From contig CANQAP010000003.1 in assembly GCA_947589305.1 (NCBI GenBank), positions 1 to 64,000 of the forward strand: a stretch of DNA of 64,000 nt. Reading direction: 5' to 3'. This DNA is from an uncultured Lachnospiraceae bacterium (GTDB lineage Bacteria > Bacillota > Clostridia > Lachnospirales > Lachnospiraceae). Below the pieces are notes generated by a model. That model saw nothing but the letters and a program-made list of their open reading frames with translations, made no database searches and was not told the origin of the DNA. Position numbers and translations under genes: made by a program. Position 1 is the stretch's first letter. Each line of letters begins with the position of its first letter. Of this stretch, positions 15,806-24,355 are shown in pieces.

Positions 15806-16726
15806 TCATTTCTGCCAAAGCCTCATATCCCTTGCATTTGCACAAATATCGGAAATGACAGTTACATTTCCCTTTTTTGTCAAATCTGAAAAGTGCCTCA
15901 GCAGGCAACCACCACCGCCAATGATATAGAGATGAACCAGATCTTCCTTATAGCCATGTGCCGTCAGCTTTTTCATGATTTCCTCTGTATAGCTTTCCGC
16001 AATTCGTTTCGTGACCATTGCTACATCATCAGCTCTTTCACCTATGCCATTTCTAAGCAGAGGTTCTATTAACATTTCCGGCACTTCCACACCGCCTCTC
16101 TTGGACAGCTCTTTCTGTATTTTTTCCATACAATGATGTACCCCAAATACTTCTGTTCTGATGCTCTTTTCAATCGGTCTGCCATCATGAATTTCAAGAA
16201 TACTCATGGTTCCGTTGCCAATGTCCACCAGCATATTCATTCCTGGCATTGCACCTTGATTATGTACAGCCGCTAATCCCTGCGGAAAGATTTCCACACA
16301 ACATAGATGCACCTTGTAGCGTTCCTTTTGGAACATGAAATCCAGTTCTTTCTCCTGCATCAGATATGCTCTCCAATCGGCAGCCTGTGACTTTACCCAC
16401 GCAAGCGGAAGCCCTACTGCAAGCACGACTTCTGCTTCATGAAGTCCCCGGAATTTCAACTCCTCTGCCAGTCCTGCCAAAGTCAGTATATAGAAGTCCT
16501 CTGAATCTGTTTTGTTCCCCTGATATACTAAGTGGCTCTCGCCAATCACATAATATTTCTCCCGATATTTTACAAAGTTGGTACTGACAATCGGTTCCTC
16601 ATCATACGCTTCCACTCCGGTAGTAAATACTCTGTGTGCGGTCTTGATATTCCCATACCCATGATCCAAACCGATATAAATTTTTCCTTTTGCTTTTCCG
16701 TTGTTCTGAATATAATTTTTCTCCAT
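15806..16726 (-). CDS. parM: ParM/StbA-family actin-like ATPase
   Basis: 306 aa from the ATG at 16726, preceded by AGGAGG at good spacing; the longer in-frame upstream sequence runs through the GTTTAC repeat array and is not coding. Actin-fold motifs are visible: phosphate-1 loop IGLDHGYGNIKTA near the start, phosphate-2 loop LVDIGNGTMSI in the middle, and the adenosine loop YIIGGGGCLL near the C-terminus. It should polymerize with ATP and push plasmid copies apart, anchored by the ParR-like protein downstream. Presence on an integrated element suggests that the excised circle is maintained for some time as a low-copy replicon. Confidence 0.85.
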   Translation of the reverse strand: MEKNYIQNNGKAKGKIYIGLDHGYGNIKTAHRVFTTGVEAYDEEPIVSTNFVKYREKYYVIGESHLVYQGNKTDSEDFYILTLAGLAEELKFRGLHEAEVVLAVGLPLAWVKSQAADWRAYLMQEKELDFMFQKERYKVHLCCVEIFPQGLAAVHNQGAMPGMNMLVDIGNGTMSILEIHDGRPIEKSIRTEVFGVHHCMEKIQKELSKRGGVEVPEMLIEPLLRNGIGERADDVAMVTKRIAESYTEEIMKKLTAHGYKEDLVHLYIIGGGGCLLRHFSDLTKKGNVTVISDICANARDMRLWQK

Positions 16727-16749
16727 TAAAATATCCTCCTGAATGTCCT

Positions 16750-16910
16750 GTTTACATATCCGTTTACACGTTTTGCTTACAAATACTCTTTTATAAAATT
16801 TCCGTTTACTCTGTTTACAAATCCTCAAAGCCTTAATTTTACTGTATTCTTCCGTAAACCGGATTGTTTACATTTCCGTAAACGAACGCCTGTAAACAGA
16901 ATTTGTAAAC
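16750..16910. repeat. GTTTAC/GTAAAC hexamer array (centromere or origin iterons)
   Basis: Nine exact copies of GTTTAC or its complement occur in 161 bp: 16750, 16762, 16804, 16813 and 16866 in plus orientation; 16854, 16878, 16892 and 16905 as GTAAAC; plus one GCTTAC variant at 16775. Several pairs are 9-14 bp apart, and 16866/16878 form a facing pair. The array lies between VapE and ParM, exactly upstream of parM. It is the best candidate for the partition centromere and operator, or for replication iterons. Confidence 0.75.
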
Positions 16911-16925
16911 GCAGCCTAAAAAACT

Positions 16926-18287
16926 TTATTTTTCTTCGAAGGGTATTACCGCATCCTCCGGCAGTTTCTGAAACTCATTTTTACCTGCCACCCTGCGCCA
17001 CCCTCTTTGTGTGCCATATCCGGCAAATCTGTGGGAAGAAACCTTTTCCCACCCGACAATGCTATGGTTCATGACATTATTGATTTCTTTCAGTTCCCAA
17101 TCCTTTGGTGTGTCATATTCGTGGGAAAATGCTTCCTTGTAAATCATAATGCTGCATACATAATCCTCTGCCAGTTCATCCAACCAGAGCTGTATCACTC
17201 CGACCTTTGCATCCTCCGGCATAAAATCCTTCTGCATCTCCTTTAAGTATTCTTCTGTTTCCCTCGACAGCTTTAACTCATGAGAAGCATTCCGATATAG
17301 TTCCATCGCTTCCGCCCACGCCTGACGTATATATTCCCTTGACTCCTTTTCATCCTCAAGAATGTGCTTTTCCACCCGTTCCGGATGTACCAGCACCGGG
17401 GCAAATCTCCGATTCCCTGTACGGTCAAGTGGAAGAAAGTCCATGTTGTTGGAAGTACCCACCAATACGCATTGTCTTGGTCTGTCCTCCGGGTGAGTTT
17501 CATAAGGAATTTTGTACGTTTCCTTTTGCCGGCTGATAAAAGACTTAATATCTTCAATGCTCTTGGCATTCACTGTTGCCATCATTTCCGACATTTCAAT
17601 AATCCAATGCCCCTGCATCTTCCGATAGACATTATCATCATCCATCCGCTTCAAATCATCTGAAAACCATTCATCATTGATGGCTAGGAAGCGAAAAAAT
17701 GTTGACTTTCCTGCTCCCTGCCCTCCTACAAGGCATACCATAATTTCAAATTTGCATCCCGGCTCATACACCCTGCGGATAGCTGCCAGCATCAAGAGCC
17801 GCATGATTTCTACCGTGTAATCATCGTAATCAGCACCCAAATATCTGGGCAAAAGATTATCTATTCGTGGCAGTCCATCCCATTTGATTTTTTCCAAACA
17901 CTCCCGGATAGGGTGATACTTATTTTCACTTGCAACGATATTCATAGCCTTGTTGATGTTACGGTCATTTTTTAGACCATAATTCTTTTCTAAGTACCAA
18001 TGTATCTGATACACATCAGTATCCGTCAGGCTGGAAGATGTGCGCTGCCATCCGAGATTACCGACAATATCAATCTTTCCGGACAGCTCATTTTTTCTGA
18101 TTGCACCCTTCAGCAACGGATCACGCTGAAATACCAACATACAGTTATTGATTGTCTGACAGATATTGCCTTTTTCGTTTCTTGCCAAATCTGCCCGAAT
18201 ATCCTCTACCGTGCTCATTTCCGTATCAAGCACTTCCCCGATTTCGTTCCATGATACGTTCTCTTCCGATTTTGACTCTCTCTGCAA
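16926..18287 (-). CDS. VapE-family replicative helicase/primase-associated protein
   Basis: 453 aa with a TTG start at 18287 placed eight bases after GGAGGT. The VapE (PF05272-type) core is clear: IKWDGLPRIDNLLPRYLG, P-loop GGQGAGKST near 188-196, WIIEMSEM as Walker B region, and GTSNNMDFLPLDRTGNRRF as sensor region. This family acts as a hexameric helicase in plasmid, phage and island replication. The gene overlaps the end of the primase gene by 62 bases, so the two are translated together and presumably drive replication of the excised element. Confidence 0.9.
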   Translation of the reverse strand: MQRESKSEENVSWNEIGEVLDTEMSTVEDIRADLARNEKGNICQTINNCMLVFQRDPLLKGAIRKNELSGKIDIVGNLGWQRTSSSLTDTDVYQIHWYLEKNYGLKNDRNINKAMNIVASENKYHPIRECLEKIKWDGLPRIDNLLPRYLGADYDDYTVEIMRLLMLAAIRRVYEPGCKFEIMVCLVGGQGAGKSTFFRFLAINDEWFSDDLKRMDDDNVYRKMQGHWIIEMSEMMATVNAKSIEDIKSFISRQKETYKIPYETHPEDRPRQCVLVGTSNNMDFLPLDRTGNRRFAPVLVHPERVEKHILEDEKESREYIRQAWAEAMELYRNASHELKLSRETEEYLKEMQKDFMPEDAKVGVIQLWLDELAEDYVCSIMIYKEAFSHEYDTPKDWELKEINNVMNHSIVGWEKVSSHRFAGYGTQRGWRRVAGKNEFQKLPEDAVIPFEEK

Positions 18288-18873
18288 CTTCTTCCACCTC
18301 CTTCCTGCCTTTCATAAAAAGTTCCTGTTTATCCTCCGCATTGCCCATGCATAAAATATCCAGCCAGTAATTCATAATCGGTTCCGCATGAAGCATCCGT
18401 GCATAGTCCTCTGAAAAAATAATATCCGGTGGCTTTCCATCAAGGAAAATACCCATCTGCTCTATCAGTGATAAACTGTCCCTTAAACTCTCAATACTGT
18501 GATTGCACCATCTGTCAAAACGCTCCCTGATGTGTATCAGCCTCTCACGTTCTGTCCGTTCTCTACGAATACGCTCCCTGTCCTGCTCGCTTAATTCCTT
18601 ATTTCCTTTGACCTCTATCGGAAGCCGGAAATCTTCTGCAATCTTTAATGCCGCCTCATATTGCGATAAACCAAACATCCGGGAAACATAGTCAATCGCA
18701 TCCCCTCCCACGCCACAGGCAAAGCAATGATAGTTCTTGTCAATCTTCATACTTGGGTGCTTGTCATCATGGAAAGGGCAACAGGCTAACCCATTTCTTC
18801 TGACCTGCAGACCATAGTTTTCCGCTACCTGTCTCGCCGTCAGATACTCCTTTACCTCTGAAAAAATATTCAA
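18226..18873 (-). CDS. CHC2 zinc-finger DNA primase (short form)
   Basis: 215 aa with a TTG start at 18873, chosen because homologues of this type begin with a MNIFSEVKE-like sequence and AAAGGAG lies upstream. The CHC2 zinc ribbon is intact: C32-x2-H35 and C50-x2-C53 within CCPFHDDKHP and YHCFACGVGG. The usual Toprim domain of DnaG is absent; the C-terminal half is a charged helical region. It is probably a primer-initiating or DNA-binding subunit working with VapE. In-frame sequence upstream (to 18987) belongs to the overlapping end of the MobC-like gene. Confidence 0.85.
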   Translation of the reverse strand: MNIFSEVKEYLTARQVAENYGLQVRRNGLACCPFHDDKHPSMKIDKNYHCFACGVGGDAIDYVSRMFGLSQYEAALKIAEDFRLPIEVKGNKELSEQDRERIRRERTERERLIHIRERFDRWCNHSIESLRDSLSLIEQMGIFLDGKPPDIIFSEDYARMLHAEPIMNYWLDILCMGNAEDKQELFMKGRKEVEEVAERVKIGRERIMERNRGSA

Positions 18874-18952
18874 TATACAATTTTCTCCTTTCCTCCGGAG
18901 AAAGCCTTTGCTATAATAAATGTGTGTGTTGGATAGAAAGGCTTTATCCTTT

Positions 18953-19276
18953 TTATTCATGAATGCCCTTGTTATCAGCAGGGGCATTTTTATTTACTTC
19001 CAGCAACTGTTTTACCAATTCCAGCAGTAATCTTTCCTCTTCTGTATTGCCATTCTGTAACTGTACCAATATCTGCTCCAATACTTTTGCCACCCTAACC
19101 GACATATAATTTCCGGCAATAACCGTTACCTCTTGCCCTAAAACTGCTTTCCGGTAATATTCACCTTTCGATATCCCCGATAAAATTATCTTCGATTCCA
19201 CTTGGCTTTTCTCTTCGTCACTCAGCCAAAAGGCAATTGTATTGCGCCGAAACCTGTCTTCTCGTTTACACGCCAC
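18953..19276 (-). CDS. MobC-like relaxosome accessory protein (RHH type)
   Basis: 107 aa from the GTG at 19276, which has GAGGTGAGGAGA just before it and overlaps the integrase stop. The sequence RRNTIAFWLSDEEKSQVESK, then GISKGEYYRKAVLG, is the pattern of plasmid mobilization proteins with a ribbon-helix-helix fold that bend oriT for the relaxase. It is encoded away from the relaxase gene, between integrase and primase. A transcriptional repressor role cannot be excluded. Confidence 0.65.
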   Translation of the reverse strand: MACKREDRFRRNTIAFWLSDEEKSQVESKIILSGISKGEYYRKAVLGQEVTVIAGNYMSVRVAKVLEQILVQLQNGNTEEERLLLELVKQLLEVNKNAPADNKGIHE

Positions 19277-20345
19277 TCTCCTCACCTCTTTCCACTTTTC
19301 CAAGTCTATCTGCAATTTTTACCTGCGCATCCATAGACTGATGACAATAGGTTTCAATCGTAGTCGTAACCTTTCCATGCCCTAACCGTTTTGCAATCTC
19401 AACTGGGCTGAATCCCATCTGCACAAGCATACTTGCATGACTGTGACGGGTACAATGAACTGTAATTTTCTTTACTCCCGACAACTTTATTCCACGCTCC
19501 ATTTCGTGCTCAAAGAAGCTCTTTGTCCTTCCGGCAAATAGACGGGTTCCCGGTCTCACATGATACAATGTAGCAATATATTCCTTAATTTCCTCCTGCA
19601 ATTCTTTATGTATCGTAATCACACGAACCGAGCTTTCCGTCTTTGGTGCCGTAATCAGATCCTCTCCATCAAGCCTCGTCAAAGATTCGTCAACAGTTAT
19701 AGTTCCCTGTTCAAAATCAATATCTTTCACCTGTAACGCCAGCAATTCTCCTATCCGCATACCTGTCCAGAATAAAATCTGAAAGGCAATCCAAGAATCC
19801 TGCTTATCCATAATCGCATCTGAAAATTTCTGAAACTCCTCCAGCGTCCAATACGGTCTTTCATCCGCTTTACTCTTTCCCATACTTCCGGCTTTACGAC
19901 AGGGATTGGAACGCAAATCATAGAAATTTACTGCATAATTCAAAATCGCACTAAGCTGATTATGTATTGTTTTCAGATATGTGGGCTTAAAACCTTTTTC
20001 CATTATTTCTCCCTGCCATTTGCGTATCATAGGAGCTGTGATTTCATTAATTGGCGTCTTTCCGAAATATGGTAGCACCTTGTCATTCATTACATACTCT
20101 TTTTGCTTCATGGTAGTTTTTCGTAAGCGCTTTTCCATATCCGCCTTATAAATCTCCCAAAAATCCGCCAACGTCATTGTCGGATCAGATGATTGCTGCA
20201 ACATGAAATGTGCGTACCATTCTTCTGCTTCTTTCTTGGTCTTAAAACCCCTTTTTTGTGATTTCTTTTTGGTTCCCGTCCAATCTGTCCAGCGATATTG
20301 TATCCGCCATGTTCCGTTCGGATCTTTCTTCGCATTGCAACTCAT
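19266..20345 (-). CDS. int: Tyrosine integrase of the element
   Basis: 359 aa from the ATG at 20345 with GGAGGT in front. The N-terminus (GTWRIQYRWTDWTGTKKKSQ) is an arm-site-binding domain, followed by a SAM-like core-binding domain and the catalytic domain with R197 (TGMRIGE), K236 (APKTESS), H297-x2-R300 (HCTRHSH), H323 (LGHGK) and nucleophile Y333 (IETYCH). All catalytic residues are present. It should integrate and excise the element at the guaA core. It overlaps the excisionase stop (ATGA arrangement) and shares its promoter. Confidence 0.95.
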   Translation of the reverse strand: MSCNAKKDPNGTWRIQYRWTDWTGTKKKSQKRGFKTKKEAEEWYAHFMLQQSSDPTMTLADFWEIYKADMEKRLRKTTMKQKEYVMNDKVLPYFGKTPINEITAPMIRKWQGEIMEKGFKPTYLKTIHNQLSAILNYAVNFYDLRSNPCRKAGSMGKSKADERPYWTLEEFQKFSDAIMDKQDSWIAFQILFWTGMRIGELLALQVKDIDFEQGTITVDESLTRLDGEDLITAPKTESSVRVITIHKELQEEIKEYIATLYHVRPGTRLFAGRTKSFFEHEMERGIKLSGVKKITVHCTRHSHASMLVQMGFSPVEIAKRLGHGKVTTTIETYCHQSMDAQVKIADRLGKVERGEESGV

Positions 20346-20536
20346 GCACTTACCTCCTTTGCTCCTCCGTACCATTTTTCCTTAAAATACTCCACCGGAA
20401 TCTTTCCGGCGATTGTGAGAAACCCTTTACTTGCCAAATCCTTATTCATTTCTCTAAGGATTTTATAGGCTTTCCCCATGCTCACACCAAGCATTTTTGC
20501 AATGTCTTCCGCACTGTAATAGATTTTTTCGTTCAT
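20342..20536 (-). CDS. xis: Excisionase-like helix-turn-helix protein
   Basis: 64 aa from the ATG at 20536 with AGGAGG. The sequence MNEKIYYSAEDIAKMLGVSM, then GKAYKILREMN, is a MerR/excisionase-type winged helix. The stop overlaps the integrase start, the usual xis-int order. It should bend the ends to favour excision and may also regulate int. Too short to assign more precisely. Confidence 0.8.
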   Translation of the reverse strand: MNEKIYYSAEDIAKMLGVSMGKAYKILREMNKDLASKGFLTIAGKIPVEYFKEKWYGGAKEVSA

Positions 20537-20582
20537 ATTGTTTCCTCCTGTTTCTTTATTTGTTTCTGTATAGTATCTTTTT

Positions 20583-20622
20583 GTTGCGTTTTTATAATAT
20601 CGCAACTTTTGTTTCGTGTCAA
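20583..20622 (-). promoter_or_regulatory. xis-int promoter with operator palindrome
   Basis: On the minus strand a perfect TTGACA (20617-20622), 17 bp, and TATTAT (20594-20599) precede xis. The -10 is bracketed by an inverted repeat GTTGCG (20583-20588) and CGCAAC (20601-20606), 12 bp apart, a plausible binding site of the divergently encoded Xre regulator. Confidence 0.7.
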
Positions 20623-20642
20623 TATCTTTTTGCTTTATTTTT

Positions 20643-20671
20643 TTGCTCTCGTGTGTTATCATATATATGAT
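20643..20671 (+). promoter_or_regulatory. Promoter of the Xre regulator gene
   Basis: TTGCTC (20643-20648), 17-bp spacer, TATGAT (20666-20671), about 50 bp before the regulator start, which has AGGAGG. It is back to back with the xis-int promoter, so one repressor could control both. Confidence 0.55.
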
Positions 20672-20720
20672 GTTGAACAGTTTCACAAAAATATAGCTTT
20701 AGAGCAGGAGGCATGTTGTT

Positions 20721-21266
20721 ATGACAGTCGGGGAAAACATAAGACGTATCCGGCAGGAACGTAATCTCACCCAAAGGCAATTAGGAGAAATGGTTGGTGC
20801 AAGTGAAGCCTACATTCGAGCCTACGAAAGTGGCAGAAGAAATCCCAAGCCATCATCTCTTGAAAAAATAGCAGAAGCTTTGTCTGTCAATCCCGAAGTA
20901 CTAGCGAACTCTGATTTTGATGGCATAAAAGCTATACACAGACTTTTTCAGATATTCCGCCAATATGATGGACAGCTCTTTGAATACCCGGATAAAGATG
21001 GAAATGATATGGTTGGAATCAGCTTTGGAACATTATCTTTGATGCGATCATGGTTAGACCGATATGAAGAATATATGGAAGAAGTTGAGAAATGCAATGA
21101 GATAAAAGATGTTAAGAAACGTGGGGAAGCTCTGCTGAAAGCGGAGGCAGATTTTAATCTTTGGATGGATATTTATCCGGAATCGGAACCATGGCAGGAA
21201 CGACTTAGGATTCAGAAGACACATGATGAGGTTATGGATAAGATGGGATTGAATCATAAAGGGTAA
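20721..21266 (+). CDS. Xre-family regulator
   Basis: 181 aa. Residues 1-60 are a classical Cro/cI helix-turn-helix (GENIRRIRQERNLTQRQLGE, then MVGASEAYIRAYESGRRNPK). The remaining 120 residues are helical and acidic, without a protease or metal site. It is divergent from xis-int and is the likely repressor of excision. Its DNA-binding helix and the GTTGCG palindrome over the xis -10 fit such a switch. Confidence 0.9.
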   Translation: MTVGENIRRIRQERNLTQRQLGEMVGASEAYIRAYESGRRNPKPSSLEKIAEALSVNPEVLANSDFDGIKAIHRLFQIFRQYDGQLFEYPDKDGNDMVGISFGTLSLMRSWLDRYEEYMEEVEKCNEIKDVKKRGEALLKAEADFNLWMDIYPESEPWQERLRIQKTHDEVMDKMGLNHKG

Positions 21267-21317
21267 AATATGTATGCTTGACTCACCCTTAATATTCATA
21301 AAGAAAGGATTGTGACA

Positions 21318-22067
21318 ATGACCGAAGATCAATTTTTAAAAACGATGATTGAAACCATTAAATATGATGATTACGAAAAAAAGGAAGAGATGCTAACTAT
21401 TCTGCGTAATTCCGTTATATACTTTGATAAAACAAGTTCCTTTGCCACAAGATCTTGGCAATGCTGGGAGAATATCGATCTTAGAGTTCCTATTCCCCTT
21501 TTAAAAGAAGCAAGGAATTTGCAAAAAAACTTACAAGATATTGCATCTTTGGTATATATCGAAACAGATGATTATGATTTTAATCAATTAAATATAAAAC
21601 CTAAACCTATTGATTTAGATGTCGAAAATTATAAGGAACATGATGCATTTTTTTCAGAGATTAAAGACACCATTATACAAGGAATCCGCAATGCAAAATA
21701 TTTGATTTGGTGTGCAGTTGCTTGGATTACTGACGATGATATTTACAATGAATTATTCCTAAAAAGGAACAATGGTATTTAAATACGAATTCTTACTTCC
21801 GATGAACCTTCTAACAGTCGATTACTAAAAAACTTATGTGATAATTTTGAAGTAGTAAAAATTCCTCAATGGGGTGAAAATTCCCGGAACAGGATGCATG
21901 ATAAATTCTGTATTATTGATCTTGAATATATTATGCATGGCTCATACAATTGGAGTAAAAATGCAATGAGTAACAATGAAACATTAGCTACTGCACTGGA
22001 TAAAGATTTTGTTAAAAAATTTGCAGATGAATTTATGTTTTTATATAATGCGCACAAACATGATTAA
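21318..22067 (+). pseudogene. PLD-superfamily gene interrupted by one in-frame TAA
   Basis: From the ATG at 21318 (GAAAGGA upstream) the frame reads 154 codons to a TAA at 21780-21782, then continues open in the same frame to 22067; without the stop it would encode 249 aa. The second part contains a phospholipase-D motif, HDKFCIID (H-x-K-x4-D), followed by MHGSYNWSKNAMSNNET, as in PLD-type nucleases. The first part has the paired beta segment AKYLIWCAVAWITDD. Only one HKD copy exists, so the enzyme would act as a dimer. I read a recent nonsense mutation (probably of a Gln or Lys codon), leaving the catalytic half untranslated unless the stop is suppressed. Confidence 0.75.
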
Positions 22068-22082
22068 AAGGAGGATACACAT

Positions 22083-22607
22083 ATGGATACTATATACACT
22101 ACTGAATTAGTCGCTTTAGGAGCATCTCTTGCAGAATTAGCAGTAAAGGGAACTGCCACCGCAGTCTCAACAAAAATCAAAGCTATCAGAGATGAAAAGA
22201 ATACTGATAAAGTTCGTAATACTTATGACGAAATTGTGAGCGAACTACTTTTGGAACGTGACGAAGCAATACGTATTGCACAGTCTTACAAGTCAGAACT
22301 TGAAAAAGTTGTTATTAGTGACGAAGATATTCAACACTTACATAATACCGTTTCAAATATACTTGAAATTATTAAATCTATACAAATCGCAAGTGCCCTT
22401 CCAAAGGGAGAAGATGAAATTGCGAAGGTCAAATCTCAAGTTGAAAGTTATGAACAACTCAAAGAATTAATTAGTGTTGACACACTAAAAACAATGCAAT
22501 TATTAGGTTTTAACTACAAAGCAGCTATCGGAGAGCCTTTAACAGAAATATGTGCAAATGCAATCTCAAAATTAGGCAATAAAACTACTGTATCTAAACG
22601 TAAATAA
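22083..22607 (+). CDS. Hypothetical helical protein next to the PLD gene
   Basis: 174 aa with AGGAGG at good spacing. No family recognised. The N-terminal 30 residues (ALGASLAELAVKGTATAVST) form an Ala/Leu-rich helix that could be a membrane-associated or packing helix; the rest is charged coiled coil. It follows the PLD-type gene by 15 bases in the same direction. It could be a partner or immunity protein of the PLD nuclease, or an independent cargo gene at the element end. Confidence 0.65.
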   Translation: MDTIYTTELVALGASLAELAVKGTATAVSTKIKAIRDEKNTDKVRNTYDEIVSELLLERDEAIRIAQSYKSELEKVVISDEDIQHLHNTVSNILEIIKSIQIASALPKGEDEIAKVKSQVESYEQLKELISVDTLKTMQLLGFNYKAAIGEPLTEICANAISKLGNKTTVSKRK

Positions 22608-22613
22608 ATATTT

Positions 22614-22633
22614 TGTACCCAAATCGTACCCAA
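22614..22633 (+). repeat. GTACCCAA doublet, right arm-type integrase site candidate
   Basis: TGTACCCAAATCGTACCCAA differs at one base from the copy at 847-866 and lies in the same orientation, 64 bp inside the right core, against 103 bp for the left copy. Confidence 0.55.
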
Positions 22634-22644
22634 CGCCATCTAAA

Positions 22645-22686
22645 AAATCCCTACAAAGCCCATAAATACAGGCTTTGTAGGGATTT
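22645..22686 (-). terminator. Intrinsic terminator of guaA
   Basis: AAATCCCTACAAAGCC (22645-22660), a ten-base loop, GGCTTTGTAGGGATTT (22671-22686): a perfect 16-bp stem, followed on the minus strand by six Ts, seven bases after the guaA stop. As it lies on the element side of the core, the terminator now used by guaA comes from the element. Confidence 0.85.
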
Positions 22687-22704
22687 ACCTTTTTATTCAA
22701 ACTC
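22661..22704. repeat. Right attachment repeat (attR candidate), core TCAAACTC in guaA
   Basis: CATAAATACAGGCTTT at 22661-22676 and the core TCAAACTC at 22697-22704 mirror the left copy at 702-744. The core covers the last codons of guaA (Glu-Phe-Glu) and the stop codon is supplied by the element side. Confidence 0.6.
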
Positions 22705-24234
22705 AATCGTTGCCGGCGGTTTTCCCGTGCAGTCATACAGCACCCGGTTTACGCCCTTGACTTCATTGACGATCCGATTTGTCACCTTATGCAACACTTC
22801 CCACGGAATCTCGGCACTTTCCGCCGTCATAAAATCCGATGTGCATACTGCCCGCAGCGCCACGGCATAGTCATAGGTTCTTTCGTCACCCATAACGCCT
22901 ACACTCCGCATATTGGTCAGTGCCGCAAAGTATTGTCCCAAGTTTCGGTCCACACCCGCCTTTGCGATCTCCTCACGATAAATCGCATCGGCATCCTGCA
23001 CCATACGCACTTTATCCGCCGTCACTTCTCCGATAATCCGGATGCCAAGCCCCGGACCCGGGAACGGCTGACGGTAAACCAGATAATCCGGTATGCCAAG
23101 CTCCAATCCGGCTTTACGGACCTCATCCTTAAACAACAGACGAAGCGGTTCTACGATTTCCTTAAAGTCAACGTAATCCGGCAACCCTCCTACATTATGA
23201 TGCGATTTGATCACTGCCGATTTTCCCAGCCCGGATTCGATAACATCCGGATAAATGGTTCCCTGAACCAAAAAATCCACCGCACCGATCTTCTTCGCTT
23301 CCTCTTCAAAGACCCGGATAAATTCTTCGCCGATGGTTTTCCGTTTTTGTTCCGGCTCCACCAGCCCTTTCAATCGTTCATAAAACCGTTCCTGTGCATT
23401 GACACGGATAAAATTTAAGTCATATGGTCCCTCCGGTCCAAATACGGCTTCCACTTCATCCCCTTCATTTTTACGAAGCAGTCCATGATCCACAAACACA
23501 CAAGTTAACTGTTTTCCGACTGCTTTCGACAGCAATACTGCCGCCACCGAAGAATCCACGCCGCCGGACAAGGCACACAACACTTTGCCGGAACCTATCT
23601 TTGCCCGCAGATCCGCGATTGTCTGCTCCACAAAGGAATCCATTTTCCAGTCTCCTTTACAGCCGCATACCTGATAAACAAAATTCGCGAGCATTTTTTT
23701 CCCTTCTTGGGTGTGCATCACTTCCGGATGAAACTGTGTCGCATAAAGTTTCTTTTCCACACATTCCATAGCGGCGACCGGACACACCGGTGTAGAAGCA
23801 ATGACTCTAAATCCATCCGGCGCCTGTTCAATATAGTCCGTATGGCTCATCCAGCAGATCGTATTGGATGATACATCCTGAAACAAGACGGAATCCTGAT
23901 TCACCTGTACTTCCGTTCTCCCGTATTCGCTGACCGGAGCCGTCTTTACGCTTCCCCCTAAAGTATATGCCATTAACTGGGAACCATAGCAGATACCAAG
24001 GATTGGGATCCCAAGTTCAAAAATCTCCTTTGCATATCTTGGTGAATCCTCCACATAGACGCTATTCGGTCCGCCGGTAAAGATAATACCTTTCGGATCC
24101 ATTTTTTGAATCGCTTCCAAACTTAGCGTATATGGATGTACTTCGGCATACACATTGCATTCACGCACCCGCCGTGCGATCAGTTGATTGTACTGTCCGC
24201 CAAAATCCAATACGATAATTAAATCCTGCTTCAT
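22693..24234 (-). CDS. guaA: GMP synthase (glutamine-hydrolysing)
   Basis: 513 aa, full length. Class I glutamine amidotransferase domain with nucleophile C82 (GICYGSQ), H169 and E171 (ATQFHPEV); ATP pyrophosphatase domain with P-loop SGGVDSS at 223-229; C-terminal dimerization domain ending in KPPATIEFE. It converts XMP to GMP in purine synthesis, in the cytoplasm. The mobile element abuts its 3' end. Upstream (24235-24355) no guanine riboswitch or clear promoter was recognised. Confidence 0.97.
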   Translation of the reverse strand: MKQDLIIVLDFGGQYNQLIARRVRECNVYAEVHPYTLSLEAIQKMDPKGIIFTGGPNSVYVEDSPRYAKEIFELGIPILGICYGSQLMAYTLGGSVKTAPVSEYGRTEVQVNQDSVLFQDVSSNTICWMSHTDYIEQAPDGFRVIASTPVCPVAAMECVEKKLYATQFHPEVMHTQEGKKMLANFVYQVCGCKGDWKMDSFVEQTIADLRAKIGSGKVLCALSGGVDSSVAAVLLSKAVGKQLTCVFVDHGLLRKNEGDEVEAVFGPEGPYDLNFIRVNAQERFYERLKGLVEPEQKRKTIGEEFIRVFEEEAKKIGAVDFLVQGTIYPDVIESGLGKSAVIKSHHNVGGLPDYVDFKEIVEPLRLLFKDEVRKAGLELGIPDYLVYRQPFPGPGLGIRIIGEVTADKVRMVQDADAIYREEIAKAGVDRNLGQYFAALTNMRSVGVMGDERTYDYAVALRAVCTSDFMTAESAEIPWEVLHKVTNRIVNEVKGVNRVLYDCTGKPPATIEFE

Positions 24235-24355
24235 AATCGAACATCCTTTCTTCTCTTGTTATCTGCATTTTGTCTATAAAAAATGATCGCATACAACATC
24301 CCGATCCGTACTGTGTATCTGCCATCGAACTGTCATAAATCAATAAAAAAGAAAA

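Larger units (their letters stand above)
737..22704. mobile_element. 22-kb integrative mobilizable element inserted at the 3' end of guaA
   Basis: The element is bounded by two copies of the core TCAAACTC (737-744 and 22697-22704), with tandem GTACCCAA boxes just inside both ends. It carries its own tyrosine integrase and excisionase near the guaA end, relaxase, MobC-like protein, primase, VapE helicase, ParM/ParR, an Xre regulator and about 12 kb of AT-rich cargo resembling phage-defence genes. No type IV secretion genes are present, so it should be mobilizable rather than self-transmissible. The guaA 3' end is a known integration target of tyrosine-integrase elements; guaA here remains full length because the crossover restores its last codons. 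Confidence 0.75.

Noticed and set aside
16750..16910. CRISPR-like array
   Set aside because: Only a hexamer recurs, in both orientations, at irregular spacing; no constant repeat of 23 bp or more, no spacers of equal length and no cas genes.
21780..21782. TAA as recoded sense codon
   Set aside because: Other genes in the window end with TAA in the normal way and no recoding signal is seen; nonsense mutation or sequence error is simpler.
22645..22686. Long inverted repeat as a miniature transposon
   Set aside because: Position, perfect stem and T-run fit an intrinsic terminator for guaA; no flanking duplication.
24235..24355. Purine riboswitch before guaA
   Set aside because: The conserved purine-aptamer core sequence could not be found on the minus strand.
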